This document shows positions 1 to 5,736 of a stretch of DNA of 7,401 nt, one piece after another. Below the pieces are notes generated by a model. It was not told the origin of the DNA. It saw only the letters and a list, made by a program, of their open reading frames with translations, and did no database searches. Source of the DNA: Candidatus Limimorpha equi (lineage in GTDB: Bacteria; Bacteroidota; Bacteroidia; Bacteroidales; F082); the NCBI GenBank assembly GCA_018065885.1, contig JAGHSL010000447.1, positions 1-7,401 of the forward strand, read 5' to 3'. How positions within the stretch are numbered: position 1 is the first letter of the stretch; the number at the start of each line of letters is the position of its first letter. The position numbers and the translations under genes are program-made.

Positions 1-1208
1 AAGGTGGCGAATGCAGCTCCGTTCATGCCCCACACAGGAACGAGCCTCATGTTCAGATACCAAGCCAAGACTGTCAGCAAAATGGTGAAAAACAGCGAAT
101 AGTAATAGATTTTCGAATAACTGAGAACCGTTATCCCCACATTCAAGGTCGAATTTATCAGACGGCTGATGCAAAGGACGAGAACCACTAATTTTCCTGC
201 ACGATACACATCGCCATTCGGCATCAAATCATAAATCAGGTCAATGTTAATCCAAATTATCAGGAAAATGAAAGAGCCGACCAAAAACTGGTGCAAGGAA
301 ACGCTTTTGCAGATGCTGTCGGCCTCGGCAATGTTGTTATCGGCCATAGCCTGCGAAATCTGCGGCTTCGCGATGGCTCCCAACGAGCGGTAAGGCATCT
401 CGACCAAAGTGGCAATATAAATGGCGATGGCAAAAATTCCACCCATGGCAAGGCCTTCGTTTCCAGTGACAAAAAAGCGGTTCAGCAACGGCGTAATGTT
501 GCCCGCCAAAGCCGATGTGACAAGGAAAGCGGTGTAAATCAAGAAATCGCGTTTCAGTTTTGGCGTAAGGTATTTCCTATCAATCTTGAATGAAACACGC
601 TGCAAAGTAAACAGATAAATGATGTTGACAATGGTGGCAATGCCATACGAAGCACAAAACGCGATGACCATTCCCTTCAACGAGATATAATGATAACCGT
701 AAAGAATATAAATGAAGAGCGCCATCACCCTCAAACCCACTTCACGGATGAAACGCGGCACGACAACCCGCATCAGAAGATTGGAATTGGTCTCAAAGAC
801 AGAGATGTAAAGCATCAGAAACGCCAACGGAATCACATAATAAATGTAATCGATGAACAAGGCTGATTTCTTGGAGAAATAGGCGATGAGAGGTACACGG
901 AAAGCATAAAACAAGGCAAGGAACAAAGCAAATCCAACCAAAGGCACAATCAGCGTCCAGCCGAAAAAACCATGATCTTTGGAATCTTCGTCCTTAAACA
1001 AAGGATAATAGCGCATGGCCGAAGTGCAGGTTCCCAATTGTGCCAAGCCCGACAACAAAATTGCCGACTGCATGAGCACATCCATCAAGCCGACTTCCTC
1101 GGTGGTGAGCAGCCGGGTCTGCACGAAAAACGTCGTGATGATGCCAACCGCCACCCCAAGATAGGTAGCCAAAGTTCCTTTTATGCTCTGTCGTGCTACG
1201 ATACCCAT
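1..1208 (-). CDS. Polysaccharide flippase, MATE/Wzx-like (MOP superfamily), 3' end beyond window
   Basis: Reading the minus strand from the ATG at 1208-1206 gives 402 codons without a stop to the left edge, so the C-terminus is missing. The product is strongly hydrophobic, with about ten membrane segments visible, roughly at residues 12-30, 43-61, 83-103, 119-139, 158-176, 178-200, 222-242, 252-270, 306-325, 338-360 and 366-388, some uncertain. Charged loops lie between them (for example residues 70-80 and 205-220). The N-terminal pattern SIKGTLATYLG followed by a TEEVGLMD stretch resembles lipopolysaccharide O-unit flippases. Such proteins move lipid-linked sugars or lipids across the inner membrane. 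The substrate cannot be read from sequence. The start is chosen because it opens directly into the conserved N-terminus; it lies 24 nt after the BrkB-like gene's stop, suggesting co-transcription. A MurJ-like or other MOP transporter is the alternative. Confidence 0.85.
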   Translation of the reverse strand, partial: MGIVARQSIKGTLATYLGVAVGIITTFFVQTRLLTTEEVGLMDVLMQSAILLSGLAQLGTCTSAMRYYPLFKDEDSKDHGFFGWTLIVPLVGFALFLALFYAFRVPLIAYFSKKSALFIDYIYYVIPLAFLMLYISVFETNSNLLMRVVVPRFIREVGLRVMALFIYILYGYHYISLKGMVIAFCASYGIATIVNIIYLFTLQRVSFKIDRKYLTPKLKRDFLIYTAFLVTSALAGNITPLLNRFFVTGNEGLAMGGIFAIAIYIATLVEMPYRSLGAIAKPQISQAMADNNIAEADSICKSVSLHQFLVGSFIFLIIWINIDLIYDLMPNGDVYRAGKLVVLVLCISRLINSTLNVGITVLSYSKIYYYSLFFTILLTVLAWYLNMRLVPVWGMNGAAFAT

Positions 1209-1214
1209 TTCGTT

Positions 1215-1247
1215 GAAGTTAGGAGTTAGGAATTAGAAGTTAGGAGT
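1215..1247. repeat. 12-bp direct repeat, 21-nt period, at the brkB/flippase junction
   Basis: The plus-strand 12-mer GAAGTTAGGAGT occurs exactly at 1215-1226 and 1236-1247, with a related TTAGGAATTA between them. On the coding (minus) strand each copy reads ACT CCT AAC TTC. The first copy encodes the last residues of the BrkB-like protein (TPNF), followed at once by its TAA; the second lies between that stop and the flippase ATG. Short degenerate tracts built from TTAGGA/TTAGAA are, from memory, common between genes in Bacteroidota. No function is known to me. Confidence 0.8.
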
Positions 1248-2540
1248 ATTTGGGTGATTTTCAAAATCGGAAGGGGAAACTGCGTTAAGTTCCTGTTCAA
1301 CAAAAGCATTGTATGTTTTGATAATCAGGTCGGCATCCTTCTTTTCCTCAGCCAGTCGGTCGATGAGTTTCTGTTTTTCCTCTATCATGTTCTGCAAGCT
1401 GGCGATTTTCCTGTCACGGACTTCATTTTCCTGTATCCGGTTTTGAATATGACGCTTCAAGTCCTCAACGACAATCTGCTTCTTCCGGTCAGCATCTTCA
1501 CCGGTACTAAGCCTATCCGACTCGCGGCGAATGCCGGAATTCAAATCATTGCCAGCCAAAACAACAATGGCAATAATCCAAACCCAAAGCATCAGAATAA
1601 TCAAAGTGCCGATAGAACCGTAAAGAGCATTGTAACGCGAAAAATTCTTGATATAGGCGTTGAAACCAAATGTGGCGACGATGAACAATGCCGTGGCCAA
1701 AATGGAACCCGGACTGAAAAGCACAAACTCGCGGAATTTCTTTTTGCCTGATGCCATAGACTTGCGTTCTTTCCGATAATGCTCTCCAAACTTCACATTG
1801 CCAAAATAATACAATGTTGCAACCGTGAAGCACAGAGCGGAAATTGTGATAAGCCATCGCAAAAAGTTGAACATAAGAATCACGAAGCCGCCTCTCAGGA
1901 TTTCCTGCTCGACCAACATCTTCAAGCCTAAACCACCAACCGAGATAAGCACAATGGAAATCACAATCAAAGCTCCAAGAATGAGCAGCATGGCAATTGC
2001 AAACACACGCTGCAACAGCCAATCCTTCAAAGTGAGCTTCTTGGCGACAATGAAATCGGCATAAACATTACGGAAACCACGGAAAAAAGCCACCACCCCG
2101 CTTGAGCCAAACACCAAGCACAACACGATACTTACCGAAAGCAAACCGTCATGCGACTGATTCATGATACCATCAATGGTGTCGTTCACAAAGTCCAAAG
2201 TCCCTGATGGCAGGAATGAGTCCTGAATGAAATTCATCACCAAATCATCAAGATTAGGAATCGGAATATATGGTATCAGTGTGAAAAAGAACAAGATAAG
2301 CGGGAACAAGGCAAGGAAGAAATTGAAAGCCACGCCAGCAGCGCGGTCCAATGTACGTCCTTTGATGAAATTCTTGAAAAAGACGATAATCACATCCAAA
2401 AAAGGAAGTTTTGTGCCAGGGAAATGAACAATGCGAAGTATATTGTCATCCTTATAATACCATGAGCGCAATTTATCAGCCTTGGCTTTCACCCATGCCA
2501 ACGGCTTGTTTTTCCCCTCTTTTTTCGCTTCGTCTTGCAT
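1233..2540 (-). CDS. YihY/BrkB-family inner-membrane protein with C-terminal coiled coil
   Basis: The 435-residue product matches the YihY/virulence factor BrkB family (Virul_fac_BrkB), once annotated as ribonuclease BN. It has a short basic cytoplasmic N-terminus, then about six membrane segments near residues 70-92, 133-155, 176-202, 218-246, 274-297 and 307-332. Family hallmarks include the AGVAFNFFLALFPL stretch near 68-81, FSPGS near 275-279, and YNALYGSIGTLI near 303-314 leading into a tryptophan-containing last helix. Biochemical function in this family is not established; the BrkB name comes from serum resistance in Bordetella. After the last helix a roughly 100-residue charged tail follows, with a likely coiled coil at about 355-405. 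The last residues (TPNF) and the TAA derive from a short repeat. The ATG at 2540 is preferred because it opens a typical polar N-terminus and sits about 13 nt after the predicted transcription start. The flippase gene follows 24 nt downstream in the same reading frame. Confidence 0.9.
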   Translation of the reverse strand: MQDEAKKEGKNKPLAWVKAKADKLRSWYYKDDNILRIVHFPGTKLPFLDVIIVFFKNFIKGRTLDRAAGVAFNFFLALFPLILFFFTLIPYIPIPNLDDLVMNFIQDSFLPSGTLDFVNDTIDGIMNQSHDGLLSVSIVLCLVFGSSGVVAFFRGFRNVYADFIVAKKLTLKDWLLQRVFAIAMLLILGALIVISIVLISVGGLGLKMLVEQEILRGGFVILMFNFLRWLITISALCFTVATLYYFGNVKFGEHYRKERKSMASGKKKFREFVLFSPGSILATALFIVATFGFNAYIKNFSRYNALYGSIGTLIILMLWVWIIAIVVLAGNDLNSGIRRESDRLSTGEDADRKKQIVVEDLKRHIQNRIQENEVRDRKIASLQNMIEEKQKLIDRLAEEKKDADLIIKTYNAFVEQELNAVSPSDFENHPNTPNF

Positions 2541-2559
2541 ATTTCAAACTTTTGAGCGG

Positions 2560-2590
2560 CAAAAGTACGGATTTTAGTTTAAAAAACATA
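2560..2590 (-). promoter_or_regulatory. Predicted Bacteroidota promoter for the brkB-like/flippase unit
   Basis: On the minus strand, TACTTTTG at 2567-2560 fits the TAnnTTTG -7 box. A TATG (2590-2587), three of four bases of TTTG, lies upstream with a 19-nt spacer, the expected distance. The start would fall near 2553, leaving a leader of about 13 nt before the ATG at 2540. It shares its DNA with the rseC promoter on the other strand. Confidence 0.6.
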
Positions 2591-2596
2591 TTTTTG
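2566..2596 (+). promoter_or_regulatory. Predicted Bacteroidota promoter for rseC-like gene
   Basis: TATTTTTG at 2589-2596 is a full match to the TAnnTTTG -7 box. At the right distance (19 nt) the upstream element is only TACG (2566-2569), two of four bases, so the -33 part is weak. A start about 6-8 nt after the box would lie at about 2602-2604, immediately before the ATG at 2605, giving a nearly leaderless message. Confidence 0.5.
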
Positions 2597-2604
2597 CAGA
2601 CATT

Positions 2605-3018
2605 ATGAACAACGAGACCATCACACACGAAGGATTCGTCACAAAAATCAGTGATGACGAAATGGAAATCAGCATTTTGGCAAAGAGTGCATGTGCAGCT
2701 TGTCATGCCAAAAGCGCCTGCTCGATGAGCGACATGAAAGAGAAAATCCTCACCGTACCACGCCCGAAAAACCGAGATTTCCAACTGATGCAGCAAGTCA
2801 ACGTCAGGATGAAAGTGAGCCAAGGCAACAAGGCCGCCATTCTCGGCTACCTGCTGCCCTTCATTCTGATGATGGCCGTGCTTTTCACGCTCATCGGCTG
2901 CGGTCTCGGCGAAGGGCTGTCGGCCCTTTGCAGCATCGCCGCGCTCATACCTTATTATATTATACTCTACCTACGCCGCGACAAGCTGAAAAAACAGTTT
3001 GAATACGAAATAGAATAA
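2605..3018 (+). CDS. rseC: SoxR-reducing system protein RseC family (RseC/MucC-like)
   Basis: The 137-residue product has the RseC/MucC plan: an N-terminal soluble domain opening with a HEGFVTKI-like motif, a cysteine cluster C30-x2-C33-x5-C39, then two membrane helices at about 76-98 and 103-123 and a short charged tail (RRDKLKK). In Gammaproteobacteria RseC modulates sigma-E signalling and is linked to the Rsx/Rnf complex that keeps SoxR reduced. In Bacteroidota, which lack that sigma-E system as far as I know, relatives are encoded just before rnfB and are thought to serve the Rnf complex; the cysteines may bind a metal or an iron-sulfur cluster. Here the rnf genes follow only after an unrelated 1.6-kb gene. 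The ATG at 2605 is the only sensible start, since the next Met (residue 20) lies inside the conserved domain. The role is inferred from family and neighbourhood. Confidence 0.85.
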   Translation: MNNETITHEGFVTKISDDEMEISILAKSACAACHAKSACSMSDMKEKILTVPRPKNRDFQLMQQVNVRMKVSQGNKAAILGYLLPFILMMAVLFTLIGCGLGEGLSALCSIAALIPYYIILYLRRDKLKKQFEYEIE

Positions 3019-3032
3019 TTCGCTTATCTTTG
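2998..3032 (+). promoter_or_regulatory. Predicted Bacteroidota promoter for the ATPase/nuclease gene
   Basis: TATCTTTG at 3025-3032 is a full match to the TAnnTTTG -7 box. A TTTG at 2998-3001, inside the end of the rseC-like gene, lies 23 nt upstream, slightly more than the usual 19-21. The start would be near 3039, about 13 nt before the ATG at 3052. This implies that the ATPase/nuclease gene can be transcribed independently of rseC, from the 33-bp gap. Confidence 0.55.
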
Positions 3033-3051
3033 CAGCATAAAAATTCAAGTC

Positions 3052-4632
3052 ATGGGAATCTATCTAAATCCGAGCAATGTACTCTTGCAACAAGCAAGAA
3101 ATTCCGAAATTTTCATTGACAAGTCGATGATAATTGCAGAATTAAACAAAATGTTTTTCTCTGAAAACAAGTATTTATGTATCTCCCGTCCGCGCCGTTT
3201 TGGTAAAAGCATGGCGGGCAACATGATTGCGGCTTACTATTCGAAAGGCTGCGATTCACGGGAATTGCTCAAAGACTTGAAAATTGCTAAGGATGCAAGT
3301 TTTGAGAAATATCTCAACAAGCTGAATGTAATCAAGTTAGACTTAAACGCCGAATATATGATGGCAAAAAACAAGAGCCGTTTCATTGACATTATGAGCG
3401 AATCCGTCAAGGCGGAATTGTCGGAACAGTTTGGCATTCCGTTTTCGCCTGATGATTCTTTGGCCAGTTCATTGCTGAAAGTCTACGCCAAGACTGGTGA
3501 AACTTTTGTCATCATCATCGACGAATACGATGTGCTTGTCCGCGAACAAGTTGCGAGTGACCTGTTTCAGGATTATTTAGGATTCCTCAATTCGTTGTTC
3601 AAGAACTCAACTTTAAGCCCTGCTATCGCACTGGCTTACCTTACCGGCATTCTGCCCATTGTGCGCGACAGAATCCAGTCGAAACTCAATTTGTTTGAAG
3701 AATATTCCATGACCGACGCCAGCACACTCGCTGAATTTGTAGGCTTTACCGCCGAAGAAACGAAAGGCCTTTGCGAGCAATACGGCATGGACTACGAAGA
3801 ATGTAAACGCTGGTATGACGGCTACGACCTGAACGACGTGCATGAAATTTTCAGTCCGAAATCGGTGGTAAGCGCCATGCGGAAACGCAGCTTTGGCAGT
3901 TACTGGACACAGACCGGCTCCTACGAGGCACTGAAACTTTACATCCTGATGAATTTCGACGGCATTAAAGATGATGTCGTCACTATGATTGGCGGCGGAA
4001 AAGTGCATGTCGAAGTGGATTCTTATCTGAACACGATGACTGATTTCAGAGGCAAGGATGATGTTTTTACCTATTTGATTCATTTGGGGTATTTGGCCTA
4101 CGACAAGGAAACGCAACTTTGCTACATACCAAATGAAGAAATCCGCAAACAGTGGATCATTTCCATTCAGTACGAACAGGATTATCAGCCCGTCATAAAA
4201 ATCGTAAATGACTCAAAGCAGCTGTTAGAAGCCACCATCAACAAGGATGAAGAAGCCGTAGCCGCCGCCTTGACCGAAGCCCACATCCGAGCCACCAATC
4301 CTTTGACTTACAACAACGAAGCATCTTTCCAAAGCGCCATTGGCCTTGCCTATTTCTACGCCAACCTGAAATATACGGTCATCAAGGAACTGCCAACAGG
4401 CAAAGGCTATGCCGATTTGGCTTTGATCCCTTACGTTCCGAACATTCCGGCAATGATTATCGAGTTGAAAAACAACAAGTCGGCCGATTCTGCCATCAAT
4501 CAAATCAAGGAAAAGAAATACGATGATTTGCTGGAGCATTACCGTGGCGACCTGCTTTTCGTTGGCATCAATTACGATGAAAAGACCAAAGATCACCAAT
4601 GCAAGATTGAAGAATTTAAAATAATTGATTAA
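3052..4632 (+). CDS. AAA-ATPase-like / PD-(D/E)XK nuclease-like protein (PF09820 + PF08011 type)
   Basis: This 526-residue protein has the two-domain plan of the AAA-ATPase_like plus PD-(D/E)XK_9 (formerly DUF1703) family, at the usual full length. A variant P-loop, SRPRRFGKS (45-53), keeps the GKS but lacks the usual first glycine, as is normal for this family. The Walker B strand is FVIIIDEYD (152-160), and the family's WYDGYD motif is at 254-259. The C-terminal domain shows a nuclease-like set: E423, D455 in GYADL, E471-x-K473 in IELK, and Q484, so the active site looks intact. No signal peptide or membrane segment is seen; it should be cytoplasmic. The function is not established. A DNA- or RNA-directed role such as defence or a selfish element is speculation. 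It lies between rseC and rnfB, has a predicted promoter of its own, and its 5' end is clearly richer in A+T than its neighbours. The start is supported by the characteristic MGIYLNPSN opening. Confidence 0.9.
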   Translation: MGIYLNPSNVLLQQARNSEIFIDKSMIIAELNKMFFSENKYLCISRPRRFGKSMAGNMIAAYYSKGCDSRELLKDLKIAKDASFEKYLNKLNVIKLDLNAEYMMAKNKSRFIDIMSESVKAELSEQFGIPFSPDDSLASSLLKVYAKTGETFVIIIDEYDVLVREQVASDLFQDYLGFLNSLFKNSTLSPAIALAYLTGILPIVRDRIQSKLNLFEEYSMTDASTLAEFVGFTAEETKGLCEQYGMDYEECKRWYDGYDLNDVHEIFSPKSVVSAMRKRSFGSYWTQTGSYEALKLYILMNFDGIKDDVVTMIGGGKVHVEVDSYLNTMTDFRGKDDVFTYLIHLGYLAYDKETQLCYIPNEEIRKQWIISIQYEQDYQPVIKIVNDSKQLLEATINKDEEAVAAALTEAHIRATNPLTYNNEASFQSAIGLAYFYANLKYTVIKELPTGKGYADLALIPYVPNIPAMIIELKNNKSADSAINQIKEKKYDDLLEHYRGDLLFVGINYDEKTKDHQCKIEEFKIID

Positions 4633-4739
4633 GCAAGGAAGCCAATCTCTCTTAAACAAACAGAGAAACAGGATTTTCACATTAATCACACTATATCAGT
4701 CACATACATTTTATCAAAGAAAAAAAATGAAAAAAAATC

Positions 4740-4770
4740 TTTGTCAAAAAACGAAGATTCCATATTTTTG
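4740..4770 (+). promoter_or_regulatory. Predicted promoter for rnfBCD (TTTG-N19-TATTTTTG)
   Basis: In the 216-bp A+T-rich gap between the ATPase/nuclease gene and rnfB, TTTG (4740-4743) and TATTTTTG (4763-4770) are separated by exactly 19 nt, an excellent match to the Bacteroidota promoter pattern and the best in the window. The predicted start near 4777 leaves a leader of about 70 nt before the rnfB GTG. A 6-bp inverted repeat, CAAAGA (4715-4720) and TCTTTG (4738-4743), overlaps the -33 element and could be an operator or chance. I see no convincing terminator after 4632, so read-through from upstream is possible. The rest of the gap shows no credible gene. Confidence 0.7.
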
Positions 4771-4779
4771 TATGATTTT

Positions 4780-4793
4780 TTGCTTTCAAGCAA
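4780..4793 (+). other. Small inverted repeat in the predicted rnfB leader
   Basis: TTGCTT (4780-4785) and AAGCAA (4788-4793) are perfect inverted arms; as RNA they would make about five pairs with a four-base loop, starting within a few bases of the predicted transcription start. No U-run follows directly, so it is not a typical terminator. It might protect the 5' end of the message, or be chance in A+T-rich DNA. Confidence 0.35.
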
Positions 4794-4848
4794 GCATCAA
4801 TTTATTTTATACTAAATCAGAACATTAACCCTCAAAACTATTAAAAAA

Positions 4849-5736
4849 GTGAACAACATTCTCATCATTTCACTACTGGTATTAGGTATTTTAGGAGGCG
4901 TTTTGGCGGTAATCCTTTATTTCGTAGCCCAGAAATTCAAGGTGGAGGAAAACCCTCTCATCGATGAAGTGGCAGAGTGCCTTCCTGGCGCCAACTGCGG
5001 TGGCTGCGGATTTGCGGGATGCCGCGCATTGGCTGAAGCCTGCGTGAAATCAGCCGCCGAAAAAGGCAACATCGACGGATTGGCATGCCCTGGCACCAAC
5101 ATGCAGACGGTTGCCGACATTCTCCATCTTACCATTGCCGCTGCCGAGCCGAAAATTGCCGTTGTCCGCTGCAACGGTTCCTGCGCGAACTCACCGGCTA
5201 AGGTTCACTACGAAGGTGCCGACATCTGCGCTTTCGCCAACACGTTGTACGCTGGCGAAGGTGGCTGTTCGAAAGGTTGCTTAGGTTTAGGCGACTGCAC
5301 CAAGAAATGCCCATTCAATGCCTTGCACATCAACAAGGAAACAGGACTGCCCGAAGTCGATGAAAAGAAATGCGTCGGCTGCGGCGCTTGCGCCAAGGCT
5401 TGTCCGCGCGGCATCATCGAAATTCGTCCTCGCGGCAAGAACGACCGCCGCGTCTACGTCTGCTGCTCCAACACCGACAAAGGCGCTCTGGTCATCAAGA
5501 ATTGCAACGTCGGCTGCATCGGCTGCCAAAAGTGCGTGAAGACCTGCCCATTCGAAGCCATCGAAATGCGCGGCAATCTCGCTTACATCGACCCAGCCAA
5601 GTGCAAGAGCTGTCGCAAGTGCGAAGAAGTCTGCCCGCGTGGCACCATCCATGCCGTCAACTTCCCGCCTCGCAAACCAAAGGCTGAAGAACCTGTCAAT
5701 CAAGAAGTAACCAACGAAAATAAAGCTAACGCATGA
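4849..5736 (+). CDS. rnfB: Rnf electron transport complex subunit B, long multi-cluster form
   Basis: RnfB is the iron-sulfur subunit that takes electrons from reduced ferredoxin and passes them on within the Rnf complex. The 295-residue product has an N-terminal membrane anchor (about 3-26), then the Fe-S domain of the NCGGCGFAGC type (C50, C53, C58 and C80). Two pairs of ferredoxin motifs follow: C140/C144/C150/C154 with C175/C178/C181/C185, and C223/C226/C229/C233 with C252/C255/C258/C262, each ending in CP. The C-terminus is a charged, proline-containing tail. Gammaproteobacterial RnfB is near 190 residues with one such pair; this longer form resembles those of Bacteroidota and anaerobic Clostridia. 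The start is a GTG: upstream in frame there is no ATG before a TAA at 4813, and the GTG opens directly into the membrane anchor. A-rich sequence, not a Shine-Dalgarno motif, precedes it. It overlaps rnfC by 4 bp (ATGA), indicating translational coupling. Confidence 0.95.
   Translation: MNNILIISLLVLGILGGVLAVILYFVAQKFKVEENPLIDEVAECLPGANCGGCGFAGCRALAEACVKSAAEKGNIDGLACPGTNMQTVADILHLTIAAAEPKIAVVRCNGSCANSPAKVHYEGADICAFANTLYAGEGGCSKGCLGLGDCTKKCPFNALHINKETGLPEVDEKKCVGCGACAKACPRGIIEIRPRGKNDRRVYVCCSNTDKGALVIKNCNVGCIGCQKCVKTCPFEAIEMRGNLAYIDPAKCKSCRKCEEVCPRGTIHAVNFPPRKPKAEEPVNQEVTNENKANA

Noticed and set aside
1254..1751. Plus-strand open frame (165 codons) opposite the brkB-like gene
   Set aside because: The minus-strand protein has conserved family motifs and membrane helices throughout; the plus-strand frame shows none.
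4640..4680. Possible terminator after the ATPase/nuclease gene (TCTCT and AGAGA arms)
   Set aside because: The arms are only about five pairs with a long loop and no following U-run, so no terminator is called.
4625..4828. 67-codon open frame across the gap before rnfB
   Set aside because: It starts within the end of the ATPase/nuclease gene, has low-complexity lysine-rich content from A-runs, contains the predicted rnf promoter, and resembles no family I know.
5287..5703. Minus-strand open frame opposite rnfB
   Set aside because: A shadow of the cysteine- and lysine-rich rnfB codons; rnfB itself is unambiguous.
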